DNA of 64,000 nt from Moorella sp. Hama-1 (GTDB lineage Bacteria > Bacillota > DSM-521 > Neomoorellales > Neomoorellaceae): assembly GCF_023734095.1 (NCBI RefSeq), contig NZ_AP024620.1:1608501-1672500 (forward strand), given 5' to 3'. Both the position numbers and the translations under genes were made by a program. Below, in pieces: positions 1 through 8,303 of the stretch; the stretch's first letter is position 1, and each line of letters starts with the position of its first letter. The notes under the pieces were generated by a model, which made no database searches, was not told the DNA's origin, and saw nothing but the letters and a program-made list of their open reading frames with translations.

Positions 1-997
1 TGGCCTGGAGTTTGGCTGCCGCAGCCCCGGAATCAATGCTCTCAGTCGCCAGGGCCAGGGCCTGCCCCAGGTCGCCGGCAGCCCCGGCGGCCAGGAGGGC
101 AAAGGCGGCGTTAATTAGAACGACGTCCCGGGCCGGACCCCGGGTACCGTTAAGGACGGCACGGGCAATGGCGGCATTATCGGCTGCCGTTCCCCCCACC
201 AGGTCAGCAAGGGCGGCCCGGGGCAGGCCGGCATCTGCGGGTTCAAAGGTATAAGTCCTGATACTGCCGTTATCCAGGCAGGTTATTTTGCTGGGGCCGG
301 TGGTGGTTATCTCGTCCAGGCCGTCACTGCCGTGGACCACGTAAGCCCGGCGGCTACCCAGGCGCCCCAGGACGGCGGCTACAGTTTCGGTTAAAGCCGG
401 GTCGTACACCCCTACCAGCTGGCAGGGGGCACCGGCCGGGTTGGTCAGGGGACCCAGGAGATTGAAGGCTGTCCGGATGCCGATTTCGCGTCGCGGTCCG
501 GCGGCGTATTTCATAGCCCCATGGAAAACGGGGGCAAAAAGGAAGGCCATCCCTACTTCATCCAGGCAGCGAGCAACTGTATCCGCAGGCAGGTCGACCT
601 TGATGCCCAGGGCCTCCAGCATATCAGCGCTACCGCAGCGGCTGGAAACGGAACGATTACCGTGTTTGGCCACGGCCACTCCGGCCCCGGCGACGACGAA
701 GGCAGCGGTAGTGGAGATGTTGAAGGTCTGGCGGCCATCACCGCCGGTACCGCAGGTATCGACGAATACCTGGTGGCCGGTGGTGATACTGGCGGCGTGG
801 CGGCGCATGCTGCGGGCAAAACCGGTAATCTCGTCAACCGTTTCCCCTTTGAGGCGCAGGGCGGTGAGGAAGGCGGCAATCTGGGCCGGGGTGGCCTGGC
901 CGGTCATAATGATATCCATGGCTTCCCCGGCTTCGGCTTCGCTCAGGTGCTGGCCGGCTACTACTTTGCTAATCTGACCTTTTAACACTCGGCTCAT
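1..997 (-). CDS. trpD: Anthranilate phosphoribosyltransferase, C-terminus cut by window edge
   Basis: Transfers the phosphoribosyl group of PRPP to anthranilate, the second committed step of tryptophan synthesis. The reverse-strand frame from ATG at 997 is open to base 1, about 332 codons. The family is about 340 residues, so only roughly ten residues are missing. Visible motifs are the PRPP-binding loop DTCGTGGDG near residue 80, KHGNRSVSS, and GPLTNPAGA. A GGGGAG ribosome binding site precedes the ATG. It is the third gene of a trpE-trpG-trpD run, 22 bases after trpG. The start and identity are clear from the sequence. Confidence 0.95.
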   Translation of the reverse strand, partial: MSRVLKGQISKVVAGQHLSEAEAGEAMDIIMTGQATPAQIAAFLTALRLKGETVDEITGFARSMRRHAASITTGHQVFVDTCGTGGDGRQTFNISTTAAFVVAGAGVAVAKHGNRSVSSRCGSADMLEALGIKVDLPADTVARCLDEVGMAFLFAPVFHGAMKYAAGPRREIGIRTAFNLLGPLTNPAGAPCQLVGVYDPALTETVAAVLGRLGSRRAYVVHGSDGLDEITTTGPSKITCLDNGSIRTYTFEPADAGLPRAALADLVGGTAADNAAIARAVLNGTRGPARDVVLINAAFALLAAGAAGDLGQALALATESIDSGAAAAKLQA

Positions 998-1019
998 CTC
1001 CCCTCTTATTTTGTGAAGT

Positions 1020-1592
1020 CTAATGGGCATAACTTACCAGAAAGTTTTTCAGGAGTTGTTTTCCCGCCGTCGTCAGGATAGACTCGGGGTGAAATTGGAC
1101 GCCTTCTACGGGCAGCTGGCGATGGCGCAGGCCCATGAGCTCCCCGGTTTCGCTCCGGGCGGTCACCTCCAGGCAGGGAGGCAGGGTGGCCTCGTCAACG
1201 ATTAAAGAATGGTAGCGGGTGGCAGTAAAGGGATTAGGGAGGTTTTGATAAATAGTTTTACCATCATGGGTAATGGAGGAGGTCTTGCCGTGCATTAACC
1301 TTCCGGCCCGGACTACCCGCCCGCCGAAGACCTGGGCAATGCTCTGATGGCCCAGGCAAACCCCCAGGATGGGGATTTGGCCGCTGAAGGCGGTTATGGC
1401 CGCCAGGGAGATGCCGGCTTCATCAGGGGTGCAGGGACCGGGGGACAGGACCAGGTAATCGGGCTCCAGGTCGGCAATCCCCTCCAGGGTTATGGCGTCG
1501 TTCCGCCGCACCGTCACCTCCTGGCCCAGTTCCAGAAAGTACTGTACCAGGTTGTAGGTAAAGGAATCGTAGTTGTCAATCATTAGCAGCAC
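1020..1592 (-). CDS. trpG: Anthranilate/aminodeoxychorismate synthase glutamine amidotransferase subunit
   Basis: Class I glutamine amidotransferase of 190 residues that supplies ammonia to TrpE for anthranilate synthesis. The nucleophilic cysteine is in GVCLGHQS near residue 80, and the His/Glu of the triad are in GVQFHPES near residue 170. The N-terminal [14 protein letters not shown] is typical of TrpG/PabA. It overlaps the end of trpE by 17 bases, implying translational coupling. In many Firmicutes this subunit also serves PabB in folate synthesis; sequence alone cannot exclude that dual role. Confidence 0.95.
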   Translation of the reverse strand: MLLMIDNYDSFTYNLVQYFLELGQEVTVRRNDAITLEGIADLEPDYLVLSPGPCTPDEAGISLAAITAFSGQIPILGVCLGHQSIAQVFGGRVVRAGRLMHGKTSSITHDGKTIYQNLPNPFTATRYHSLIVDEATLPPCLEVTARSETGELMGLRHRQLPVEGVQFHPESILTTAGKQLLKNFLVSYAH

Positions 1593-3087
1593 GAGGAGCC
1601 ACCTCCGGGTCCCTTAATACTTGTAACAGGGCTCTGGCTTTGTTCAGGGTCTCTTCGTACTCGGCCTCCGGATCGGAGTCGGCGACAATGCCTGCTCCGG
1701 CCTGGATAAAGGCCCGGTCCCGGTTAAAGGCGATGGTGCGGATGGTTATACAGGTATCCAGGTTGCCGTGAAGGCCCAGGTAACCGACAGCCCCGGCATA
1801 GGGCCCCCGGGCAGTAGGTTCCAGTTCAGCGATAATTTCCATGGCCCGTACCTTGGGGGCTCCCGTTACTGTGCCGGCCGGAAAACAGGCCTTCAGGGCA
1901 TCCAGGGCCTCCCTACCGGCGTCCAGCCGGGCGGTAATATGGGAAACCAGATGCATGACATGGGAGTAGTATTCCACCACCATTTGCCGGGGTACCTGAA
2001 GGCTGCCCGGCGCAGCCACCCGGCCGACGTCGTTACGGCCCAGGTCCAGGAGCATCAGGTGTTCGGCGCGTTCCTTTTCACTGGCCAGGAGTTCCGCGGC
2101 CTGGGATCGGTCCGCAGCGGCGGTATGACCCCGGGGCCTGGTACCGGCAATGGGCCGGTAATCAATGACCCCCTTTTCCACCCGGACCAGCATTTCCGGC
2201 GAAGCGCCCACCAGCTGTACCTCCGGGAAATTCAGGTAGAACATATAGGGAGAAGGGTTCAGGGCCCGCAGGCGGCGGTATACGGCCAGGGGATCGCCCC
2301 TGAAGGGCAGGCTCAACCGCTGGGAGAGTACCACCTGGAAGATATCCCCGGCGGCAATATACTCTTTGGCCCGCGTAACCATCCTGATAAAATCTTCCCG
2401 GCTGACGGTGGCCTGCCAGGGAATCCTTTCCGGTACCGGTGACCTGCCCGCCGGTGGATAGCCGTCATGGCAGCCGGTTAAGGGTCTTTCCAGTAAGGGC
2501 CGCTCTAAATCCGCCAGGATCTGCCGGACCCTGGCCACCGCCTCTTCGTAGCCATCGCGGGCATCCTTACCGCCCCGTCCCAGGCAGGTAATCCTTACCG
2601 TCCGCAAAACATGGTCGTAAACCAGGTAGCAGCGGTTCAAGATTAAGTGGGTGTCAGGCAGCTGTAGATCATTGACTGGTCCCCCCGGTAAAGCCTCCAG
2701 TTCGCGCACCAGATCGTAACCCAGATAGCCCACCAGGCCACCCTGAAAACGAGGGCCGTCGCCAGGGGGCAGCGCCAGGCGGCCTGTTAAACTATTCAAG
2801 GCCGCCAGGGGTTTTTCCTCCAGCATCCTGGTAACGCCGGCCGAGGTTAAATAGGCCCTGCCCTCCCTGGCGGTAAAGGTCAGCAGGGGATCAAAGCCAA
2901 TAAGGGAGTAGCGGCCCAGGTTTTCTCCACCCTCGACACTCTCCAGCAAGAAACTATCGCAGGGGCCGCTAAATTTTAAGTAAAGGGATATGGGAGTTTC
3001 CGTATCGGCCAGGATTTCCGTCCAGACAGGTACGTAGGGGGCTTTCCGGGCCAGGGCCAGGTAGGTCTCCCAGTCGGGATGGAACAC
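1576..3087 (-). CDS. trpE: Anthranilate synthase component I
   Basis: Converts chorismate to anthranilate using ammonia from TrpG. The chorismate-binding C-terminal half carries [16 protein letters not shown] and [11 protein letters not shown], and the end has the expected [12 protein letters not shown] motif. The N-terminal LLES segment, part of the tryptophan feedback site in this family, is present. An in-frame ATG exists at 3177, but it has no clear ribosome binding site. GTG at 3087 has GGAGGG seven bases upstream and gives [12 protein letters not shown], a normal TrpE N-terminus, so I chose 3087 (503 residues). Confidence 0.93.
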   Translation of the reverse strand: MFHPDWETYLALARKAPYVPVWTEILADTETPISLYLKFSGPCDSFLLESVEGGENLGRYSLIGFDPLLTFTAREGRAYLTSAGVTRMLEEKPLAALNSLTGRLALPPGDGPRFQGGLVGYLGYDLVRELEALPGGPVNDLQLPDTHLILNRCYLVYDHVLRTVRITCLGRGGKDARDGYEEAVARVRQILADLERPLLERPLTGCHDGYPPAGRSPVPERIPWQATVSREDFIRMVTRAKEYIAAGDIFQVVLSQRLSLPFRGDPLAVYRRLRALNPSPYMFYLNFPEVQLVGASPEMLVRVEKGVIDYRPIAGTRPRGHTAAADRSQAAELLASEKERAEHLMLLDLGRNDVGRVAAPGSLQVPRQMVVEYYSHVMHLVSHITARLDAGREALDALKACFPAGTVTGAPKVRAMEIIAELEPTARGPYAGAVGYLGLHGNLDTCITIRTIAFNRDRAFIQAGAGIVADSDPEAEYEETLNKARALLQVLRDPEVAPRAAND

Positions 3088-3181
3088 TGTTAATCCCTCC
3101 CCGAAGGCAAAATAAAAACCAGCGCTAAGTAAGCCCTGGTCAGGTTTAACTATTCCCTGCTCAAACTCCAGGCTCATCTCA

Positions 3182-3200
3182 AACTCAACTCAACTCAACT
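3182..3200. repeat. Short AACTC pentamer tandem repeat
   Basis: Three full AACTC units plus a partial fourth lie in the probable trpE leader, between a candidate promoter and the GTG start. It may be simple microsatellite slippage. No leader-peptide tryptophan codon run or T-box was recognised around it. Confidence 0.7.
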
Positions 3201-3231
3201 ATTCTTCACTTATTCAGTTGTTGTTAAAAGG

Positions 3232-3258
3232 ATAACATATAGGTCCGGGTACTGTCAA
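3232..3258 (-). promoter_or_regulatory. Candidate promoter upstream of trpE
   Basis: On the minus strand a perfect TTGACA (3258-3253) is followed after 15 bases by TGTTAT (3237-3232). The -10 match and spacing are suboptimal, so this is tentative. It would give trpE a leader of about 140 bases separate from aroH. Confidence 0.35.
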
Positions 3259-3274
3259 TAAATATTTGGAGGTC

Positions 3275-3658
3275 TTAAGTCAAATCTGGACGTAATTGTG
3301 CTGCCCGGCCTAAGTAAATATGAATCGGTTCCCGATCACTGTAGGCATGGATTAAAACCCGGACAATTCCCGGCTGGCTTCCCGGTACCGTTATCTCCGT
3401 GGCACACATCAAGGCTATATCCACCCAGCCCAGACGACGGGCGGCTTCGGCTGGAAAAGCCGCGTTGAGGTCCGGGGTCACAGTAAAAAAGGCGCTGATA
3501 ATATCCTCCAACACCAGTTTATTGCGCGCCACTATCTCCCGCAGCAACCCTTCGGTGGCGGCGATAATCGCCGGGGCCGTGTTTTCCGGTACGTCTACGG
3601 CACCGCGCAGGCCCCGGACCCTCTTTTCCAGTCTATCCTTATCCCTTTGTTCCGTCAT
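3275..3658 (-). CDS. aroH: Chorismate mutase, monofunctional AroH type
   Basis: Rearranges chorismate to prephenate, the branch toward phenylalanine and tyrosine. The 127-residue protein has the AroH-class signature: RGLRGAV near the N-terminus (catalytic Arg), CATEITVPG (Glu), an arginine in VRVLIHAY, and a C-terminal HIYLGRAAQLRPDL (Tyr). ATG at 3658 has GGAGGG upstream. The N-terminal 14 residues before RGLRG are longer than in B. subtilis AroH, but no closer start codon exists. It lies just upstream of trpE, so both chorismate-consuming branches sit together. Confidence 0.93.
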   Translation of the reverse strand: MTEQRDKDRLEKRVRGLRGAVDVPENTAPAIIAATEGLLREIVARNKLVLEDIISAFFTVTPDLNAAFPAEAARRLGWVDIALMCATEITVPGSQPGIVRVLIHAYSDREPIHIYLGRAAQLRPDLT

Positions 3659-3771
3659 AGTAACCCTCCTACCGTACTACGGTAACAGCCTTTAATCCCG
3701 CTGCTGATAGATAATATTACCCAACCGGGGGCTGGAAACCGCGTTCATAATATCCCTATCGGTCATGTTTT

Positions 3772-4182
3772 TCACACAGCCCGGTGCCCCAGGCCGATGC
3801 CTACTTCATCCAGGTGGAGCAGGCCGATGCCGAAGAAGATGGCTACACTCAGGTGATCCTGCCAGCGGGCGATGCCAATCTTGCCCCCCACATTCAGGCC
3901 GATGGCCTTGGGCATCATCTGGGACAGGGCTTCCCGGGTCGCCCCGGCGATGGCTCCCTCTTCGAGATGGGTCTCTTTGATAACCCCTTCCCGCTTGGCC
4001 GCCACCACAGCCCGTTCAACAATCCTCTGCACGGAATTGATAAATTCCCCGCCGTAATCCACTGCCGCCGTGGCTATACCGCCGGCGGCATACTCCTTTT
4101 TCAGCCGGGCTTCTTCCTCCCGGCTTTCCGAGAGGGCCATCTTAATGGCTACTGCCGCCACTTTTTTGCTGCCATACTCCAT
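3772..4182 (-). CDS. HutP-like RNA-binding antiterminator family protein
   Basis: A 136-residue protein resembling HutP of B. subtilis, an RNA-binding protein that needs histidine and a metal ion to antiterminate the hut operon. The best match is the C-terminal half: MMPKAIGLNVGGKIGIA, SVAIFFGIGLLHLDEVG and the closing GIGLGHRAV. The helix that in HutP holds metal-ligand His73 and His77 reads EEGAIAGATREAL here, with glycine at both positions; the last histidine is kept. This comparison uses the B. subtilis sequence from memory. No hut gene is nearby. I chose ATG 4182, preceded by GGTGG, over a GTG at 4194. Effector and RNA target are unknown. Confidence 0.8.
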   Translation of the reverse strand: MEYGSKKVAAVAIKMALSESREEEARLKKEYAAGGIATAAVDYGGEFINSVQRIVERAVVAAKREGVIKETHLEEGAIAGATREALSQMMPKAIGLNVGGKIGIARWQDHLSVAIFFGIGLLHLDEVGIGLGHRAV

Positions 4183-4348
4183 AAATGCCACCACCTATTT
4201 TTACCTGCACCGATTATATTACATCCAGGCCAGTCCCGCAAGAAGCATTACGGAATAGCAAACCGTTATTTTTAAAAGCCCTGTAACCATCACACAAAAA
4301 TGCCGGCCTATTTAAACCGAGAGTATTGTATACCAGGCCAAGGCTCTT

Positions 4349-4377
4349 TTGACAGTCTGATTGCCGGCTGCTAACAT
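4349..4377 (+). promoter_or_regulatory. SigA-type promoter of the c-di-AMP-controlled potassium operon
   Basis: TTGACA at 4349-4354, a 17-base spacer and TAACAT at 4372-4377 place transcription start near 4384, just before the riboswitch aptamer. It points away from the divergent hutP-like gene. Confidence 0.7.
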
Positions 4378-4404
4378 TAACGCGAAATGCCTGTAAGACA
4401 TGAG

Positions 4405-4592
4405 AAGGCCGAATCCCGCAAATAATAGGGAACGGGGGAACCACCACAGGGGTGAATCCCTGCCCTCAGTCTACTTTATTGCTCTAGGTAATTCAGGGTA
4501 CTGGCGAGTAACGGAGCTGGCAGACTGGGGATGGGGTAGGGCTTGCTCCGGCCCGAACCCGGCAGCTAACCTCGCAGGCTGGAAGGGAGAGG
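4405..4592 (+). ncRNA. c-di-AMP riboswitch (ydaO-yuaA class)
   Basis: The conserved blocks of the ydaO-yuaA aptamer appear in order: AACGGGGGAACC, GGGGTGAATCC, then GGGTAGGGC, GGCCCGAACCCGGCAGCTAA and CCTCGCAGGCTGGAAGGG. A variable arm lies between the halves. Known members bind cyclic di-AMP and switch off potassium importers and osmolyte genes when the nucleotide is abundant. A rho-independent terminator follows within 25 bases, so control is probably by transcription termination. Confidence 0.95.
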
Positions 4593-4615
4593 AATTCATG
4601 GTGTTATTTTTGATG

Positions 4616-4655
4616 AAAACCAGCGGGGGGCCATAAGGGGGCGGCTGGTTTTTTC
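4616..4655 (+). terminator. Terminator of the c-di-AMP riboswitch
   Basis: AAACCAGC (4617-4624) pairs with GCTGGTTT (4644-4651), then a T-run and T-rich tail. It sits between the aptamer and the permease start and is the likely expression platform. Confidence 0.85.
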
Positions 4656-4702
4656 TATTCCTTTTTATCCTGGTTTTGTCTTTTGACTGGAGGAGGGTTG
4701 CA

Positions 4703-6271
4703 TTGTTGGCTGCGGCGACAGAAAAGTTAGAGTTACGCCGGGAGGTCACCGTCTGGGGCTCCTATATGTGGGGTTACGCCGATGTCGGTGCCGATATCTA
4801 CGCCGCCCTGGGCCTGGTCATGCTCTGGGCTAAAGGGGCTACCGGCCTGGCCTTCGCCCTGGCCGGGCTGGTGTATATTATGATCGGGCTGGCCTATACC
4901 GAACTGGCCGCTACCTACCCCGTGGCCGGCGGGGGGCAATTCTTTACCCTGCGCGGGCTGGGCGATTTCTGGGGCTTTGTGGCCGGATCGGCCTTATTAC
5001 TGGACTATACCATCGATATTGCCCTCTTTGCTACTGCTTCCGCCGGCTATATCAACTTCTTTTTGCCTTATCTATTTGGCATCAATGTTGATTCCCTGGC
5101 TATTAGCATCGGGCCCCTGCACCACGTCAACCTGGTCTGGATGGCCGAAGCCCTGGTCCTGGTAATCTTTCTTATCGCCCTCAATATCCGGGGGATGCGG
5201 GAATCCTCATTGCTCAACGAAATCCTGGGAGCCATTGATATCCTGACGGAATCGACCATTATTGTCTTTGGCTTCCTTTTTGCCTGGCGGCCGGAACTCC
5301 TGGCCCACCAGTGGCTCACCCAGTTCCCCACTTTTAAAGAATTTGCCTACGGTTCCTCCCTGGCCATCATCTCCTTCGTCGGCCTGGAATCCATTTCCCA
5401 GGCGGCCCAAGAAACCAAACGGCCGGCAACGGTTGTGCCCCGGACCTCTGTCGGCCTGATCTTCACCGTATTTATCTTTGCTACTGCTTTTTCCACCATG
5501 AGCCTGGGGGTCCTGCCCTGGCAGGATATTGCTGAGGCCGTCGGCGACCCGGTGGCTACCCTGGCCCATGCCATCCCCTTTATTGGCATTATTGCCGGCC
5601 CCTTTGCCGCCCTACTCGGGGCCACCATCCTGCTGATCTCGGCCAACTCCGGCGTCATGAGTGCCTCACGGCTTACCTTCGCCATGAGCCAGTTTCACTT
5701 TATCAGCGACTGGTTCAATGCCGTCCACCCGCGTTTCCGGACCCCTTACCGGACCATCCTGGTCTTTTCCGGCATCGGCGTCCTGCAGATTGTCCTTTCT
5801 TTCCTGACGCCCAACGCCATGGATACCCTGGGTAATATGTATGCCTTTGGTGCTACCACCGGCTATATCCTGGTCTTTATCGCGTTAATCAAGTTGCGTT
5901 TCACCGACCCCTATGCGCCCCGGCCCTATAAAGTGCCCTTAAACATCAAAATCAACTACCGCGGCCGGACGGTGGAGTTCCCCCTTCTGGGGGTTATCGG
6001 TACCCTGGGAATAAGCACCATTCTCTTTGAAGTCATCCTGACCCATGCCATCGGCCGTATCGCCGGCCCGGCCTGGATCCTCCTCTGTTTTATTTATTAT
6101 TTCTATTATCGTCGCAAGCATGGCTTCCCTGTCTTCGGTAATATACCCCGGGATTGGGAAAGCCAGCAACTGAAAGTCCTGGAGGCAGCCGAGGAGTACG
6201 ACCTCCTGGAGGAGTACAAACAGGCCCTGGCCGAAAGGGACCGCAGGGAGGCTGTCGCCCATGGCAGCTAA
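4703..6271 (+). CDS. APC-superfamily permease, probable KimA-like potassium importer
   Basis: A membrane transporter of about 522 residues with roughly twelve hydrophobic segments and APC-superfamily features: GADIYAALGL in the first segment, LDYTIDIALF, and FVGLESISQAAQET. The short cytosolic C-terminus is charged. By family alone it could be an amino acid permease. The c-di-AMP riboswitch and the downstream UspA and TrkA genes favour potassium uptake, as for YdaO/KimA, the founding gene of this riboswitch class. It is shorter than B. subtilis KimA (about 600), whose cytosolic domain may here be supplied by separate genes. I chose TTG at 4703 because GGAGGAGGG lies just upstream; another TTG follows at 4706. 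Confidence 0.8.
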   Translation: MLAAATEKLELRREVTVWGSYMWGYADVGADIYAALGLVMLWAKGATGLAFALAGLVYIMIGLAYTELAATYPVAGGGQFFTLRGLGDFWGFVAGSALLLDYTIDIALFATASAGYINFFLPYLFGINVDSLAISIGPLHHVNLVWMAEALVLVIFLIALNIRGMRESSLLNEILGAIDILTESTIIVFGFLFAWRPELLAHQWLTQFPTFKEFAYGSSLAIISFVGLESISQAAQETKRPATVVPRTSVGLIFTVFIFATAFSTMSLGVLPWQDIAEAVGDPVATLAHAIPFIGIIAGPFAALLGATILLISANSGVMSASRLTFAMSQFHFISDWFNAVHPRFRTPYRTILVFSGIGVLQIVLSFLTPNAMDTLGNMYAFGATTGYILVFIALIKLRFTDPYAPRPYKVPLNIKINYRGRTVEFPLLGVIGTLGISTILFEVILTHAIGRIAGPAWILLCFIYYFYYRRKHGFPVFGNIPRDWESQQLKVLEAAEEYDLLEEYKQALAERDRREAVAHGS

Positions 6272-6497
6272 AAGAAGCAGCCGGAAGGATTGCCAATCCC
6301 TCACCTGGCGTGATTACTACCAGATGGTGACCACCCTGGCCATGCTGTTCCTGGGACCGACCATCTGGGTCCGGGCCCTGGCCCATCCCAGCCCCATGGC
6401 CTGGGTAGTCGGCGCCGGTTTCCTGGGCCTCGGGATTTACCGCGCCCTGGCCTTCATCCGTTATTTCACCCGGCGCCACAAGGAGGTCCGCGCATGA
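6261..6497 (+). CDS. Small membrane protein of the potassium transport operon
   Basis: 78 residues with a basic N-terminus, two hydrophobic segments (about residues 22-40 and 46-65) and a basic tail. I do not recognise the family. It overlaps the permease by 11 bases and the next gene by 4, so it is translated as part of the operon. A small accessory subunit of the transporter is a reasonable inference, not shown by sequence. Confidence 0.7.
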   Translation: MAAKRSSRKDCQSLTWRDYYQMVTTLAMLFLGPTIWVRALAHPSPMAWVVGAGFLGLGIYRALAFIRYFTRRHKEVRA

Positions 6498-7048
6498 CGG
6501 CGATTCATACCCATCCCCTGGGTATTTTTCTGGCCCTGGTTTTTATCGTCAGTATGGGACGCCTTTTCTGGTGGATGCTGCATGTACCGCCGGCCGTTCC
6601 CTATGAAGTCGCCCATGTCACCAGGACTATCCAGGCCGTAAAACGGATCCTGGTTCCGGTGGTAGACAGCGATTATGCCCGCAGGGCCATTGAACTGGCC
6701 TGCCGTCTGGGGGCCGAGCAAAAGGCCGAGATTTTCCTGCTGGCTGTCCTGGAGGTCCCCCTGACCTCGCCCCTGGGCATAGCCCTGCCGGAAACAGAGG
6801 CTCGCTTAAACGAAGTCCTGAAGAAGGCTGCGGAAATCGTCAGCTATCATAACCTGCCCAGCAGGACCAGGATTATCCGGGCGCGGACAGCCGGTACCGG
6901 CATCCTTCAGGCCGCAGCCGAGGAAGAGGTGCAGTTGATCGTTATTGGCGTCCGGCCAAAACGCCAAATCGGTGGCCTGGGAAGCACTTCGGAATGGCTG
7001 TTGCGCCGGGCCACCTGCGAATTATTGATTGACCGGCAACCTGCATAG
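6494..7048 (+). CDS. Membrane-anchored universal stress protein (UspA domain)
   Basis: 184 residues: one hydrophobic segment near residues 8-28, then a UspA domain beginning KRILVPVVDSDYARRAIELA and ending VIGVRPKRQIGG...GSTSEWLLRRATCELLI. UspA domains are nucleotide-binding and often regulate transporters. KimA-type importers and some APC permeases carry a UspA-like cytosolic domain; here it is tethered by its own membrane helix. ATG overlaps the previous stop (ATGA), typical of coupling. Confidence 0.85.
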   Translation: MTAIHTHPLGIFLALVFIVSMGRLFWWMLHVPPAVPYEVAHVTRTIQAVKRILVPVVDSDYARRAIELACRLGAEQKAEIFLLAVLEVPLTSPLGIALPETEARLNEVLKKAAEIVSYHNLPSRTRIIRARTAGTGILQAAAEEEVQLIVIGVRPKRQIGGLGSTSEWLLRRATCELLIDRQPA

Positions 7049-7060
7049 GGGGGTATTATT

Positions 7061-7465
7061 ATGCGTGTTATAATCATCGGCTGCAGCCGGCTGGGGGCCA
7101 GCCTGGCCGTCCAGTTGGCTGCTGCCGGCCATGAGGTTAGCATCATTGATGCCAAAAGCGAGGCCCTGGAACGCCTGCCCCACGATTTCCCCGGCCAGGT
7201 CTATCAAGGGGTAGGTATTGATCTGGAACTCCTGACCCGAGTGGGGGCGGATAATGCCGATGTTCTCATCGCCGTTACCGATCGGGACAGCGCCAACCTG
7301 GTTTCAGCCCAGGTAGCCCGGGAAAAATTTCATATTCCCCGGGTCATTGCCCGGGTCTATGATCCCAAGGCTGCCAGTGCTTACCGGGCCATGGGGTTGG
7401 ATATCTTCTGTCCGACTACCCTGGGTATTGATTATGTCATGGCTCAACTGGGGGGTGCAAAATAA
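7061..7465 (+). CDS. TrkA-N (RCK) domain protein, potassium channel regulator
   Basis: 134 residues forming a single Rossmann RCK-N domain. The N-terminal GCSRLGASLAVQLAAAGHEV is a nucleotide-binding glycine-rich loop, with an acidic residue at the end of strand two (SIIDAK). It lacks the RCK-C domain present in the next gene, which overlaps it by one base. RCK proteins gate Trk/Ktr potassium uptake in response to NAD(H), ATP/ADP or c-di-AMP. The pair probably forms a heteromeric regulator of the upstream permease. Confidence 0.9.
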   Translation: MRVIIIGCSRLGASLAVQLAAAGHEVSIIDAKSEALERLPHDFPGQVYQGVGIDLELLTRVGADNADVLIAVTDRDSANLVSAQVAREKFHIPRVIARVYDPKAASAYRAMGLDIFCPTTLGIDYVMAQLGGAK

Positions 7466-8127
7466 TGTATGTTATAGTAGCCGGTGGTGGTAAGATCGGC
7501 TTTAACCTTACCAAAACCCTCCTGGACGGTGGTCAGGAAGTCCTGCTAATCGAGAAGGACCCGCGCAAATCTCGCTGGCTGGAGGACCGCCTGGGCCAGG
7601 TAGTTCTCCGGGGCGATGCCACCGAGGTGGCTACCCTGGAAGCAGCCGGGGCCAAACGGGCCGACGTAGTGGCCGCCGTAACCGGTTTTGATGAAGATAA
7701 TATCATGATCTGCCGGCTCGCCCAGAAGGTCTTCGGGGTCAACCGGGTCATCGGCCGGGTTAATAACCCCCAGAATGAAGACGCTTTTCGCCTGCTGGGC
7801 ATCAATAATATCATCAACAGCACCCTGCTTATTTATCGCCTGGTATTACAGGAAGTGGATGCTTGCGGCCTTATTCCCCTCCTGACTTTAAAGGGCGGCG
7901 AAGTAGAGTTTCTCGAAACCGTCCTGACCCCGGAATCCCCGGCCGCCCATGTGGCCGTCAAGGATCTCGTCCTGCCGGAACAGTGCCTGCTAATGGCTAT
8001 CCTGCGCCAGGAGGACCTGATCTTCCCCCGTGGCGATGTCGTTTTGTTACCCGGGGACCAGGTCATCGCTGCCGCCAGGGCGGAAGAGGTGGAAGCCCTG
8101 CGCGTGGCTCTCCTGGGAAGTGCCTAG
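7465..8127 (+). CDS. trkA: TrkA family potassium uptake regulatory protein (RCK-N plus RCK-C)
   Basis: 220 residues. RCK-N starts with MYVIVAGGGKIGFNLTKTL and includes GDATEVATLEAAGAKRADVV; RCK-C spans about residues 135-220 and ends with a typical PGDQVIAAARAEEVEAL. RCK-C domains bind c-di-AMP in some Firmicutes, which would add protein-level control to the RNA-level control upstream. No TrkH/KtrB subunit follows; a terminator does, so the APC permease is the likely partner. Confidence 0.92.
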   Translation: MYVIVAGGGKIGFNLTKTLLDGGQEVLLIEKDPRKSRWLEDRLGQVVLRGDATEVATLEAAGAKRADVVAAVTGFDEDNIMICRLAQKVFGVNRVIGRVNNPQNEDAFRLLGINNIINSTLLIYRLVLQEVDACGLIPLLTLKGGEVEFLETVLTPESPAAHVAVKDLVLPEQCLLMAILRQEDLIFPRGDVVLLPGDQVIAAARAEEVEALRVALLGSA

Positions 8128-8144
8128 AGAGTCCATAAATATTT

Positions 8145-8177
8145 AAGGGAAGGGGCGTTGGCCTCTTCCCTTTTTAA
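8145..8177 (+). terminator. Rho-independent terminator of the potassium operon
   Basis: AAGGGAAG (8145-8152) pairs with CTTCCCTT (8165-8172), followed by TTTTTAA. The remaining bases to 8303, between convergent operons, hold a weaker CCCCAGC/GCTGGGG inverted repeat and no gene that I can see. Confidence 0.85.
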
Positions 8178-8303
8178 TTCGCCGTAGCGGTCGCGTTCTC
8201 CCTACGAACCCCAGCATTCTACTCGACAAAATACTGGTCTAGGCTGGGGCTGGAGACTGGATCCCCAACCCCTAAAAGCCGTAGTTTATTCCCGTTGCCA
8301 CCA

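Noticed and set aside
441-985. Overlapping plus-strand ORFs of 154-178 codons opposite trpD
   Set aside because: The minus-strand frame encodes complete TrpD motifs; the plus-strand ORFs have low-complexity translations typical of antisense frames in GC-rich DNA.
3088-3177. Longer TrpE N-terminus, or a trp leader peptide, from ATG 3177
   Set aside because: There is no good ribosome binding site and no tryptophan codon cluster. GTG 3087 has an excellent site and a normal TrpE N-terminus.
8178-8303. Possible further copy of the 29.7-kb inverted-repeat element
   Set aside because: It shares only short strings such as CTGGAGACTG and a separate CCCCAGC/GCTGGGG stem; too little to call it the same family.
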